Positions 31,648 through 40,064 of a stretch of 64,000 nucleotides of DNA are shown in pieces. The notes under the pieces are model-generated. The model was not told the DNA's origin. It saw only the letters and a list, made by a program, of their open reading frames with translations, and did not search any database. A program made the translations under genes and the position numbers. The stretch covers positions 62,001 through 126,000 of the forward strand of contig NZ_BRZC01000001.1 in assembly GCF_030268005.1 (NCBI RefSeq), read 5' to 3'. Origin of the DNA: Microbacterium arabinogalactanolyticum. Lineage in GTDB: Bacteria > Actinomycetota > Actinomycetes > Actinomycetales > Microbacteriaceae. Numbering within the stretch: the stretch's first letter is position 1; each line of letters opens with the position of its first letter.

Positions 31648-32193
31648 TCAGCGCTTCGGTGCGATGCCCGCGCGGCGCAGCGCGTTGCCCACGGCGATGC
31701 CCACGGCCGTCCATGCGACCGGTCCGAGGACCGAGATCGTCAGGTAGACCACCTGAACCCACAGGTCGAAGCGGCCGAGGTCCACCACGAACCCGACCAC
31801 GACCGCCACGATCGCACCGATGATCACGGCCGAGACGAAGAAGCGCCAGCGTCCCCAGGCGCGGTACCGGGTGAGGGCGGCGACGCCCTCCTGGATCGCG
31901 CCGAACAGCAGCGCCGTGCCGATGAACCGCATCGCCCAGGCGGGATTGAAGGCGCTCGAGATCAGCGCGGCGATCACGTGCGTGATCAGGGCGACCAGCG
32001 GCCGGCGCAGCACCTCCTGCGCGATGATGCCGGGCAGCACGTGCACGCCGAGCACCAGTCCGTACAGATACGGGGTCACGGCGAGGACGCCGAGGGTGAC
32101 CACACCCGCGATTCCGCCGAGGATGCCGGTGGCGACGCCGATGGCCGCGCAGACGAGCAGTGTGCGCGTGCTCAGGCTGGCGGCGGGGGGCAC
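31648..32193 (-). CDS. ECF transporter S component, YkoE-like
   Basis: A 181-residue, roughly six-helix substrate-binding membrane subunit. The pattern LYGLVLGVHVLPGIIAQEVLRRPLVALITHVIAALI, then RFIGTALLFGAIQEGVAALTRYR, and a C-terminus GIAVGNALRRAGI follow the YkoE family. YkoE proteins in Firmicutes take up a thiamine precursor (hydroxymethylpyrimidine). The pairing with an iron box and a siderophore-interacting protein points elsewhere, so the substrate is left open. The start is GTG at 32193, six bases after TAGCCT (32200-32205); such a leaderless start excludes a TPP riboswitch in the message. The fused ATPase/T gene begins 80 nt downstream with its own regulatory site. Confidence 0.85.
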   Translation of the reverse strand: MPPAASLSTRTLLVCAAIGVATGILGGIAGVVTLGVLAVTPYLYGLVLGVHVLPGIIAQEVLRRPLVALITHVIAALISSAFNPAWAMRFIGTALLFGAIQEGVAALTRYRAWGRWRFFVSAVIIGAIVAVVVGFVVDLGRFDLWVQVVYLTISVLGPVAWTAVGIAVGNALRRAGIAPKR

Positions 32194-32199
32194 CGATCC

Positions 32200-32205
32200 A
32201 GGCTA
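32200..32205 (-). promoter_or_regulatory. Leaderless -10 box of the ECF S component gene
   Basis: The minus strand reads TAGCCT, six bases, then GTG at 32193. Confidence 0.6.
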
Positions 32206-32340
32206 CGCGATCGGCGGGCGGCGGGGCCCGTCGGGAGTTCGACACCTGGCCGTAAGTCGCTGGTGCGATGTCCGGATGCCGGGTTACGTTGAGACGCGGA
32301 TGCCGCAGAGCAGCGGCGTCCGGACACACAGGAGCGACTC

Positions 32341-35300
32341 ATGAGACGAACACCCCTCAGAGTGACAGCGGCCGTATCCCTGGCCGCGTTGTTCATCGGA
32401 TCCACTGCCACCTCCGGTTTCGCGGCCGAGGGGGTGACGACTCCCACTCCCGTCGACGGAACGCCAGGCCACTACATCGTGCTCATGAAGGCGGATCCGC
32501 TGGCCAGCTACGACGGCGGCACCGCCGGCTTCAAGGCCACCAAGCCTGCCAAGGGCGACAAGCTCGACGCGCACTCCGCGAACTCGCAGAGGTACATCGC
32601 GCACCTGAGGAACGAGCAGCGCAAGCTCGCCGCGGAGCAGGGAGTGACGCCGGACGCCGACTACCAGGTCGTCGCGAACGGCTTCTCCGCACAGCTCACC
32701 GGCGCGCAGGTCGACAAACTGCGCGCCTCGAAGGACGTGCTCGGCGTCTACGCCGACGAGGTGCGCCACCCGCAGGCCCAGACCTCCACCGACTTCCTCG
32801 GCCTCGGCGACGACGCCGCGGGCAAGGGCGGCGTCTGGGAGAAGACCGGCGGAGTCGGCACGGCCGGCGAGGGCATCGTCGTCGGTGTCGTCGACACCGG
32901 CATCGCTCCCGAGAACCCGTCGTTCGCGGGTGCCAAGCTGAAGAACGGGAACAGCCCGAAGTCCAAGGGACAGCCGTACACCGACGGCAAATACGTGTAC
33001 TTCGACAAGGCCGACGGCAACACGTTCAAGAGCCCGATCGTCAGCGGACAGGAGTGGGACAAGCACGACTACTCCACCAAGCTCGTCGGCGGGCAGTACT
33101 TCTCCGCCGGCGCCAAGGCCGCGGGCTTCGACTTCCAGTACGACCTGCTGTCCCCGCGCGATGGCGCCGGGCACGGCTCGCACACCTCCAGCACCGCGGC
33201 GGGCGACTTCGGGGTGAAGGCCTCGGTGTCGGGCGTCGACTTCGGCACCGTCTCCGGCGTCGCTCCGGCAGCCAAGGTCGCCATGTACAAGGCCTGCTAC
33301 GAGGGTCCCGACCCGGCGGTCACCACCGACGACATCTGCGCCCTCAGCGACCTGGTCTCGGCGATCAACGCGGCCGTGACCGACGGCGTCGACGTGATCA
33401 ACTACTCGATCGGCGGAGGGGCCGCCACCGGCATCCTCGAGCCCGACGACATCGCGTTCTTCAACGCGGCGGCCGCGGGCATCTTCGTCTCGGTCAGCGC
33501 CGGGAACGACGGCCCCGACCCGGTCACGGCCGACCATGCCTCGCCCTGGTACACCACGGTCGCGGCATCCACCATCCCGACGTGGGAGGGCACGGTGAAG
33601 TTCCCCGGCTTCGAGAAGGCCGGAGCTTCCGTGAGCGTCCCGTTCGGATCCGAGGTCACCGGCCCGTCGATCTACGCCGGTGATGCGGCAGCGGGCACCG
33701 ACGCGAACCTGTGCCTGCCCGGCACGCTCGACGCCGCCAAGGTCAAGGACCACATCGTGGTCTGCGATCGCGGCAGCAATGCGCGCGCCGAGAAGTCCGA
33801 GGTCGTCAAGGCCGCCGGCGGCATCGGCATGGTCCTGGTGAACGTGCCCGGCGGCGCCGACTCGCTCGACAACGACTTCCACTCGGTTCCGACCGTGCAC
33901 CTGGCAGCCGCGAACCGCGCGGCCGTACTGGCGTACGTGCAAGGCGGCACCGACCTGCCCATCACGCTGATCGGCGAGAACACCACCGGGATCACCACCC
34001 CGGTGCCGCAGATCGCCGGCTTCTCCAGCCGCGGCCCGATGAAGGCGGCCGGCTCCGACATCATCAAGCCCGATGTCGCGGCGCCGGGCGTCGCCATCCT
34101 CGCCGCCACGAACAACCGGCAGAAGGAGAAGCCGACCTTCAACATCCTCTCCGGAACCTCGATGGCGTCGCCTCACGTCGCCGGTCTCGCCGCGCTGTAC
34201 CTCGGCGAGCACCCCGATGCGTCGCCCGCCGAGATCAAGTCGGCGCTGATGACCACCGCCTACGACACGGTGAACGCCGACGGCTCGCGCAGCACCGACG
34301 TGTTCGCGCAGGGCGCTGGCCAGGTCGACGCGAAGCGGTACCTGCAGCCGGGCCTGCTGTACCTGAACGGTGCGCAGGACTGGGCGGAGTACATCGAGGG
34401 CGTCCTGCCGGGCACCTTCGACGACGTGAAGCCCATCGACGCGAGCGACCTGAACGTGGCGTCGATCGCCATCGGCACGCTCGCCAGCGAGCAGACGGTC
34501 ACCCGCACGGTCACCGCGACCGCGCCGGGTATGTACACGGCCGTCGCGTCCATCCCGGGCGTGAACGTCACAGTAGAGCCCAAGGTGCTCAGCTTCGCCA
34601 AGGCGGGCGAGTCGAAGAGCTTCACGGTGACGTTCGACAACTCCTCCGCCCCGGTGGAGAAGTGGGCGACGGGATCGCTGACCTGGAAGGGGCAGTCCGG
34701 CGACGTGCGCTCGCCGCTGGCCGTCTTCCCGGTCACCGCCGCCGCACCGGCCGAGGTCTCCGGCACGGGGGTCGACGGCTCGGCATCCGTGAAGATCACC
34801 TCCGGCGTGAACGGAACGATGGCGCTGAACGTCAACGGCCTGGCACCGCTGCAGCTGCTGACCGATCCGGACAACCCTGTCGACGGCCACTCCGGCGACG
34901 GCAAGTCCGGCGACGAGAACAAGGACGTCAGCTGGATCGTCGAGGTGCCCGAGGGCACGACGCTGAGCCGCTTCGACCTGGACTCGTCGGATGACGCGGG
35001 CAGCGACCTCGACCTCACGGTCTACCGGGTGGTCTCGCCCACGGATCTGCGCTACTACCAGAAGTGGCAGTCGGCCACGGCATCCGCCGACGAGCAGGTG
35101 ACGATCCCGGCACCCACCGCGGGCACCTACCTGGTCGTGGCGAACATCTACTCCGCACCGAACCCGATGACGTGGGACATGACCTACGCGAACGTGGCTC
35201 CGGGCGCGGGGCAGGGGGCGTTCACCGCGACTCCGAACCCGCTCTCCGTCACCCGCGGCGAGGACGTCTCGTACGATCTCTCGTGGAGCGGCCTGGCGGC

Positions 35301-35373
35301 CGGGAAGTACCTCGGCGTCGTGCAGTACGGCGACTCCGACGTGCGCACCATCGTGACGGTCGACGCGAAGTAG
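32341..35373 (+). CDS. Secreted subtilisin-like serine protease (S8) with PA insert
   Basis: A 1010-residue exported protease. A signal peptide (residues 1-28, ending TSGFAA) is followed by an I9-type inhibitor propeptide (HYIVLMKADP to about 145). The catalytic triad is Asp185 (VVDTGIAP), His278 (GAGHGSHTSS) and Ser607 (LSGTSMASPHVAG). A protease-associated domain lies between His and Ser (about 455-545, NLCLPGTLDAAKVKDHIVVCDRG). After the peptidase come an Fn3-like domain (about 710-810) and a C-terminal PPC-like beta domain (SRFDLDSSDDAGSDLDLTVY). The ribosome-binding site AGGAG precedes the ATG. There is no sorting motif, so it is probably released. A textbook terminator follows. Likely nutritional or wall-associated proteolysis. 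Confidence 0.93.
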   Translation: MRRTPLRVTAAVSLAALFIGSTATSGFAAEGVTTPTPVDGTPGHYIVLMKADPLASYDGGTAGFKATKPAKGDKLDAHSANSQRYIAHLRNEQRKLAAEQGVTPDADYQVVANGFSAQLTGAQVDKLRASKDVLGVYADEVRHPQAQTSTDFLGLGDDAAGKGGVWEKTGGVGTAGEGIVVGVVDTGIAPENPSFAGAKLKNGNSPKSKGQPYTDGKYVYFDKADGNTFKSPIVSGQEWDKHDYSTKLVGGQYFSAGAKAAGFDFQYDLLSPRDGAGHGSHTSSTAAGDFGVKASVSGVDFGTVSGVAPAAKVAMYKACYEGPDPAVTTDDICALSDLVSAINAAVTDGVDVINYSIGGGAATGILEPDDIAFFNAAAAGIFVSVSAGNDGPDPVTADHASPWYTTVAASTIPTWEGTVKFPGFEKAGASVSVPFGSEVTGPSIYAGDAAAGTDANLCLPGTLDAAKVKDHIVVCDRGSNARAEKSEVVKAAGGIGMVLVNVPGGADSLDNDFHSVPTVHLAAANRAAVLAYVQGGTDLPITLIGENTTGITTPVPQIAGFSSRGPMKAAGSDIIKPDVAAPGVAILAATNNRQKEKPTFNILSGTSMASPHVAGLAALYLGEHPDASPAEIKSALMTTAYDTVNADGSRSTDVFAQGAGQVDAKRYLQPGLLYLNGAQDWAEYIEGVLPGTFDDVKPIDASDLNVASIAIGTLASEQTVTRTVTATAPGMYTAVASIPGVNVTVEPKVLSFAKAGESKSFTVTFDNSSAPVEKWATGSLTWKGQSGDVRSPLAVFPVTAAAPAEVSGTGVDGSASVKITSGVNGTMALNVNGLAPLQLLTDPDNPVDGHSGDGKSGDENKDVSWIVEVPEGTTLSRFDLDSSDDAGSDLDLTVYRVVSPTDLRYYQKWQSATASADEQVTIPAPTAGTYLVVANIYSAPNPMTWDMTYANVAPGAGQGAFTATPNPLSVTRGEDVSYDLSWSGLAAGKYLGVVQYGDSDVRTIVTVDAK

Positions 35374-35387
35374 CACGACACACGAGG

Positions 35388-35415
35388 CGGGGCCGATCCT
35401 TCGGGATCGGCCCCG
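35388..35415 (+). terminator. Intrinsic terminator of the subtilase gene
   Basis: CGGGGCCGATCC pairs perfectly with GGATCGGCCCCG across a TTCG tetraloop, 15 nt after the stop. It also serves the converging acetyltransferase gene. Confidence 0.85.
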
Positions 35416-35436
35416 TTCGCGTGCGCGGAGCGGCGC

Positions 35437-35733
35437 TCAGCCCTGGTTGGGCAGGCGGATCTCGACGCCGTCGAGCGGATGCTTGGTCAGATAGCTCGCG
35501 ATGAACGGGCAGTACGGGGCGATGGCGTCGCCGGTCGCCGCCGCATCAGCGAGCGCCTCCGCGGCGAGTTGCTGGGCGAGGCCCCGGCCCTGGAAGGCGT
35601 GGTCGATCTCGGTGTGGGTGAAGCGGAACTCGCCCGGACGCCGGTCGAACTCGGCGTACCCGGCGAGGGTGCTGTCGAGGCGGATCTCGTAACGCGAGGC
35701 GTCGTCGTTGCGACTGACGGTGATGTCGGGCAT
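35437..35733 (-). CDS. GNAT-like small N-acetyltransferase (YidJ/GCN5-related)
   Basis: A 98-residue protein of the short GCN5-related family. The acetyl-CoA-binding pattern reads HTEIDHAFQGRGLAQQLAAEALADAAA, and the C-terminal APYCPFIASYLTKHP block is characteristic of this family. The start at 35733 is chosen for its strong AAGGAGGAGCA leader; an upstream in-frame start at 35757 lacks one. The acceptor is unknown. It stands alone, converging on the subtilase terminator. Confidence 0.9.
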   Translation of the reverse strand: MPDITVSRNDDASRYEIRLDSTLAGYAEFDRRPGEFRFTHTEIDHAFQGRGLAQQLAAEALADAAATGDAIAPYCPFIASYLTKHPLDGVEIRLPNQG

Positions 35734-35824
35734 TGCTCCTCCTTCGGTTCCGTCCAACCTACGCGCACCCCGCCGGGAGGGGCGGATGCTGTGGAGAGCC
35801 GGATCCGAGGTCGGCGGTGGTCGT

Positions 35825-35830
35825 TACGCT
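35825..35830 (+). promoter_or_regulatory. Leaderless -10 box of recQ
   Basis: TACGCT, six bases, then ATG at 35837. Confidence 0.6.
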
Positions 35831-35836
35831 GGATGG

Positions 35837-37846
35837 ATGCCGACGTCATCCGACCCGTACGACGACATCCCGTACCCGGATGAGCCGTGGGGTGAGCCGG
35901 AGGAGATGGACTGGGTGCCGCCGGAGGACGGCTGGGAGCCGCCGCTGGACTGGGGGTCGCCTGCACCGGCGGCGCCGAGCTCGTCGCGCGGGTCGGACAG
36001 TGCATCCGTCCCCGCTGCGGCGAAGGCCGCTCCCTCCCGGTTCGGGACCGCCCTCGAGGCGCTGCGGGCCGTGTTCGGCTACGACGCGTTCCGCGGCGAT
36101 CAGGCCGCGATCGTCGAGCAGGTCATCGGCGGTGGGGATGCCGTCGTGCTGATGCCCACGGGCGGCGGCAAGTCCATCACCTACCAGGTGCCCGCGCTGG
36201 TGCGGGAGGGGACGGGGCTGGTCATCAGTCCCCTGATCGCCCTGATGCACGACCAGGTCGACGCCCTGCGCGCCAACGGCGTGCGCGCGGCCTACCTGAA
36301 CTCCACGCAGGCGCTCGACGAGCGGCGTGAGGTGGAGCGCGCGTACGTCGCCGGCGAGCTCGACCTCATCTACGTCGCCCCCGAGCGGCTGTCGTCCGCG
36401 CAGACCACGCAGCTGCTGCAGCGCGGCACGCTCAGCGTGATCGCGATCGACGAGGCGCACTGCGTGTCGCAGTGGGGTCACGACTTCCGGCCTGACTACC
36501 TCGCGCTCGGCGATCTGGCCGAGCGCTTCCCCGGGGTGCCGCGGATGGCGCTCACCGCCACCGCCACGAAGGCCACGCACCAGGAGCTCACCGAGCGGCT
36601 GCACCTGGACAGCGCCGCGCACTTCGTCGCCAGCTTCGACCGGCCCAACATCCAGTACCGGATCGTGCCCAAGGTCGACCCGCGCAAGCAGCTGGTGGAG
36701 TTCATCCGCTCACAGCCCGAGTCCGCCGCGGGCATCGTCTACGCCCTCAGCCGCAAGTCGGTGGAGCAGACCGCCGAGTACCTGGCATCCCGCGGCTTCG
36801 ACGCCCTGCCGTACCACGCCGGCCTGCCGGCCGAGGTGCGCGCGGCGAACCAGTCGCGGTTCCTGCGCGAGGACGGCGTGATCATGGTCGCCACGATCGC
36901 GTTCGGCATGGGCATCGACAAGCCCGACGTGCGCTTCGTCGCCCACATCGACCTGCCCAAGTCCGTGGAGGGGTACTACCAGGAGACTGGTCGCGCCGGT
37001 CGCGACGGCGAACCCTCGGTCGCATGGATGGCCTACGGCCTGGGGGATGTCGTGCAGCAGCGGCGCCTCATCGACCAGAGCCCCGGCGACCGCACCTTCA
37101 AGATGCGGATGGGGCAGCACCTGGATGCCATGCTCGCACTCTGCGAGACCGTGGCGTGCCGACGGCAGAACCTCCTGCGGTACTTCGGTCAGGACAGCGA
37201 GCCGTGCGGCAACTGCGACACCTGCCTGGAGAAGCCCGACACCTTCGACGGCCTCGTGCCGGCGCAGAAGCTGCTGTCCACGATCGTGCGGCTCAAGCGC
37301 GAGCGCAACCAGGCCTTCGGTGCGGGCCACCTGATCGACATCCTGCGCGGCTCCTCGAACGACCGCATCCGCAAGATGCGCCATGAGCAGATCGCCACCT
37401 ACGGCATCGGCGCCGACCTGTCCGACCAGGACTGGCGCAGCGTCGTGCGGCAGCTGCTGGCCCGTGGCATCCTCGTCGCGCAGGGCGAGTACGGCACGCT
37501 CGCGCCGGGGGAAGCCGCCGGGGGAGTGCTGCGGGGCGACACCCCGGTGCCGCTGCGCAAGGACACGATCGGGCGCGTGACCGCGTCCCGCGCCCGCAGG
37601 ACGAGCGCCGCGGATGCCCTGGACGCCGAGGACCAGCCGCTCTTCGAGGCGCTGCGCACCTGGCGCGCGGCCACCGCGCGCGAGCAGGGGGTGCCCGCCT
37701 ACATCGTGTTCGGCGATGCGACCCTGCGCGCTCTCGCCGAGCACCGGCCGGCATCCGTCGACGCGCTGAGCGGCATCAGCGGCATCGGCGAGAAGAAGCG
37801 CGACGCCTACGGCGAGGCCGTGCTCGAGGTGATCGCGGCGCACTGA
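35837..37846 (+). CDS. recQ: ATP-dependent DNA helicase RecQ
   Basis: A 669-residue 3'-5' DNA helicase. An acidic, Trp/Pro-rich N-terminal extension of about 65 residues (DDIPYPDEPWGEPEEMDW) precedes the core. The core shows LMPTGGGKS with Lys112, DEAH (205-208), FDRPNIQYRI, FGMGIDKPDVRFVAH and QETGRAGRDG. A zinc site (ACRRQNLLRYFG, PCGNCDTC) lies near residues 440-465, followed by RQC and an HRDC-like C-terminus (ISGIGEKKRDAYGEAVLEVI). The start follows TACGCT by six bases. RecQ acts in recombination repair and fork maintenance. The acidic extension is not part of the usual RecQ and may be a partner-binding tail. Confidence 0.95.
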   Translation: MPTSSDPYDDIPYPDEPWGEPEEMDWVPPEDGWEPPLDWGSPAPAAPSSSRGSDSASVPAAAKAAPSRFGTALEALRAVFGYDAFRGDQAAIVEQVIGGGDAVVLMPTGGGKSITYQVPALVREGTGLVISPLIALMHDQVDALRANGVRAAYLNSTQALDERREVERAYVAGELDLIYVAPERLSSAQTTQLLQRGTLSVIAIDEAHCVSQWGHDFRPDYLALGDLAERFPGVPRMALTATATKATHQELTERLHLDSAAHFVASFDRPNIQYRIVPKVDPRKQLVEFIRSQPESAAGIVYALSRKSVEQTAEYLASRGFDALPYHAGLPAEVRAANQSRFLREDGVIMVATIAFGMGIDKPDVRFVAHIDLPKSVEGYYQETGRAGRDGEPSVAWMAYGLGDVVQQRRLIDQSPGDRTFKMRMGQHLDAMLALCETVACRRQNLLRYFGQDSEPCGNCDTCLEKPDTFDGLVPAQKLLSTIVRLKRERNQAFGAGHLIDILRGSSNDRIRKMRHEQIATYGIGADLSDQDWRSVVRQLLARGILVAQGEYGTLAPGEAAGGVLRGDTPVPLRKDTIGRVTASRARRTSAADALDAEDQPLFEALRTWRAATAREQGVPAYIVFGDATLRALAEHRPASVDALSGISGIGEKKRDAYGEAVLEVIAAH

Positions 37847-37963
37847 CGCCGGAGCAGGAGGAAACTGCCGGTCTCGGTTGTTCCAGGCCGACGTTCTCCT
37901 TCTTCCGCAATGGATCGAAGTCGTTCAGCGCGCGCGCCACGTCGACGCCCGTGAGGAGCGGCT

Positions 37964-38374
37964 TCACGCCGCCGCGAACTCCTCCGTGTGCACGTGCACG
38001 GTCGCGGCGCCGCCGATCAGCTTCGAGACCGGGCAGCGAGCGTGTGCGCGCTCGAGCAGGTCCTGAGCCTCGGCATCCGTCATCCCCTCGGCCGACAGGA
38101 ACGCGTCGACGTGGAAGGCGTATCCGGGCCCGGGCTCGACCGGATGCAGTTCGACCTCGACTCGGACGTTCGTGCGCCGCTGCTCCCGCACCAGCACCTG
38201 GGCGGTGCCGTTCAGGCAGGTCGCCCAGGCCAGGGCGAGCAGCTGCTCTGGGTTCGTGGCTGCGGGATCGGCATCCGCCTTCAGCGGCGAGGCGACCGCC
38301 ACGTCCAGTCCATCCGGCACCCGGCTCCGCCCGTCGACGCCGTTGCTTGCTTCCGTCCGGTACCTGGCACTCAC
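37964..38374 (-). CDS. OsmC/Ohr-family peroxiredoxin
   Basis: A 136-residue thiol peroxidase-type protein. The two redox cysteines are in WATCLNGTAQ and HARCPVSKLIGG, the OsmC/Ohr arrangement used against organic hydroperoxides. The start is GTG at 38374, six bases after TAGGCT (38381-38386); the ATG one codon upstream leaves only three bases and is less likely. It ends in the 117-nt gap after recQ; that gap shows no clear gene. Confidence 0.9.
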   Translation of the reverse strand: MSARYRTEASNGVDGRSRVPDGLDVAVASPLKADADPAATNPEQLLALAWATCLNGTAQVLVREQRRTNVRVEVELHPVEPGPGYAFHVDAFLSAEGMTDAEAQDLLERAHARCPVSKLIGGAATVHVHTEEFAAA

Positions 38375-38380
38375 CATTTC

Positions 38381-38386
38381 AGCCTA
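38381..38386 (-). promoter_or_regulatory. Leaderless -10 box of the OsmC gene
   Basis: The minus strand reads TAGGCT, six bases, then GTG at 38374. Confidence 0.55.
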
Positions 38387-38447
38387 GGTGTGGGAGGAGC
38401 GAGTCGGCTCCCTGGTTGTGACGTTTCATGACGTCCCGATGCGGATC

Positions 38448-38461
38448 CCTGTCATGACAGG
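38448..38461. promoter_or_regulatory. Perfect palindrome in the MFS transporter promoter
   Basis: CCTGTCATGACAGG is a perfect 14-bp palindrome lying 3 nt upstream of TAGCGT (38465-38470), the probable -10 box of the transporter gene. The position between -35 and -10 suggests a repressor site. Confidence 0.55.
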
Positions 38462-38478
38462 CAATAGCGTCTCAGTCC

Positions 38479-39909
38479 ATGAGCGACCTGCGCACCACGA
38501 CGCCCACCAGCATCCGCACCGCACGCGATGTGCACGCCCTGCTCGCCGAGAAGGGTTCGCAGGGTGCGCGCACCAAGGCGATCATCGTGCTGGCGCTGGG
38601 CGGCATCTTCATGGACGCGTACGACTTCTCGTCGCTGGCCTTCGGCATCACCGCCGTCAAGGAGGAGTTCGGCCTCGACCCGCTGATGACCGGGTTCGTC
38701 AACGCGGCGATCATGGTGGGCTCCGTCGTCGGCGCCATCTTCGGCGGGATGCTGGTGGACCGCTTCGGGCGCTACAAGCTGTTCATGGCCGACATGGCCT
38801 TCTTCGTCGTGGCGGCCATCGGATGCGCCCTCGCGCCGAACGAGTGGGTGCTCATCCTCTTCCGGTTCGTGATGGGCATCGGCGTGGGCCTCGACCTCCC
38901 GGTCGCCATGGCCTTCCTCGCCGAGTTCTCGAGGCTGCGCGGCTCGGGCAGCCGGTCGCAGCGCGTGAACGCCTGGTCGCCGGCGTGGTACATCGCCACC
39001 GGCTTCGGCTACCTGCTGGTGCTCGCGGTCTTCCTGATCCTGCCCGTGGCGCAGCACGGCATCCTCTGGCGCGTCGTCGTCGGGTTCGGTGCGGTGCCGG
39101 CGATCATCGTGCTGCTCGTCCGCCGCAAGTACATGGCCGAGTCGCCGCAGTGGCTCGCCGATCAGGGCGACCTGCGCGGCGCCGTCGACGTGATGCGCTC
39201 GCACCACGGCCTCGACGTCGAGCTGGCGCCGGATGCCGACACCGCCCGCACCACGAAGGCGCGCACCGGTCACTGGCGTCAGTACGGCGAGCTGTTCGCC
39301 GCGCGCTACCGCCTGCGCACCATCGCGGCGCTGTGCGTGTCGGTGTTCTCCACCTTCGGCTACAACGCCGTCGCCTACGGCACGCCGCTGATCATCGCGA
39401 TGCTGTTCCAGCAGGGTCCGCTCGTGACCATCCTGTCCGCGCTCGTCATCAACCTCGGCTTCGGCGCCGCGGGCGGTCTGCTCGGCGTCGGCCTGATCAA
39501 CCGGGTCGGCGCACGCCGGATGACGATCATCGGCTTCGCGATCCAGGCGGCGTCCCTGCTGATCCTCGCGTTCGTCGGCATCCCGACCGGCGCGCTCGTG
39601 ATCATCTCGATCGCGATGCTCGCGGCGTTCGTCTTCGCGCAGGCCGGCGGACCCGGCGCCAACCTGATGAGCTACGCGACCCTGTCGTACCCCACGCGCC
39701 TGCGCGGGGTCGGCGTCGGCTTCAACGAGGCGGTCAAGCGCGTCTTCTCGATCGTGTCGCTCGTGTTCTTCCCTGTGCTCGCCGCGGCTCTCTCCACCGG
39801 CGTCTTCTGGATCGTCGCCCTTGCGCCCCTCGCCGGCCTGATCTCGCTGCTCGTGATTCGCTGGGACCCCACGGGCAAGGACGTGGACGCCGAGGACCAG
39901 GAGGCCTGA
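38479..39909 (+). CDS. MFS transporter, metabolite:H+ symporter type
   Basis: A 476-residue, twelve-helix major facilitator. The loop-2 motif appears as GMLVDRFGRYKLF and the first-helix motif as GGIFMDAYDFSSLAFG, in which the acidic residues are typical of the aromatic acid/sugar:proton symporter branch. A central cytoplasmic loop (about 215-270, RRKYMAESPQWLADQG) has the family motif PESPRWL in altered form. The likely -10 TAGCGT is 8 nt before the ATG, and a perfect palindrome lies just above it, so expression is probably induced by a ligand. The substrate is unknown; nearby genes give no clear hint. Confidence 0.9.
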   Translation: MSDLRTTTPTSIRTARDVHALLAEKGSQGARTKAIIVLALGGIFMDAYDFSSLAFGITAVKEEFGLDPLMTGFVNAAIMVGSVVGAIFGGMLVDRFGRYKLFMADMAFFVVAAIGCALAPNEWVLILFRFVMGIGVGLDLPVAMAFLAEFSRLRGSGSRSQRVNAWSPAWYIATGFGYLLVLAVFLILPVAQHGILWRVVVGFGAVPAIIVLLVRRKYMAESPQWLADQGDLRGAVDVMRSHHGLDVELAPDADTARTTKARTGHWRQYGELFAARYRLRTIAALCVSVFSTFGYNAVAYGTPLIIAMLFQQGPLVTILSALVINLGFGAAGGLLGVGLINRVGARRMTIIGFAIQAASLLILAFVGIPTGALVIISIAMLAAFVFAQAGGPGANLMSYATLSYPTRLRGVGVGFNEAVKRVFSIVSLVFFPVLAAALSTGVFWIVALAPLAGLISLLVIRWDPTGKDVDAEDQEA

Positions 39910-40064
39910 TCTCCGGCGATCCCGCAGCGGATGCTGTGGGGTGACGACAACGCGGACGGAGACCGGGGCGCGGCCTGCTTGGTGAACATCCACAGGCGAG
40001 TTCCCCGGAAGTTGTCGCAGACCTACCATTGAGGCATCCCTGCTCCCTCTTGAGAGGAATCGCC

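Noticed and set aside
32194..32340. TPP riboswitch before the YkoE-like gene
   Set aside because: The thi-box sequences are absent, and the leaderless start leaves no untranslated leader.
37776..37967. Possible small gene or gene remnant on the minus strand between recQ and the OsmC gene
   Set aside because: It overlaps the recQ 3' end, begins at the OsmC stop and turns into Arg-rich shadow sequence. The first 30 codons look coding-like, but this is too little to call.
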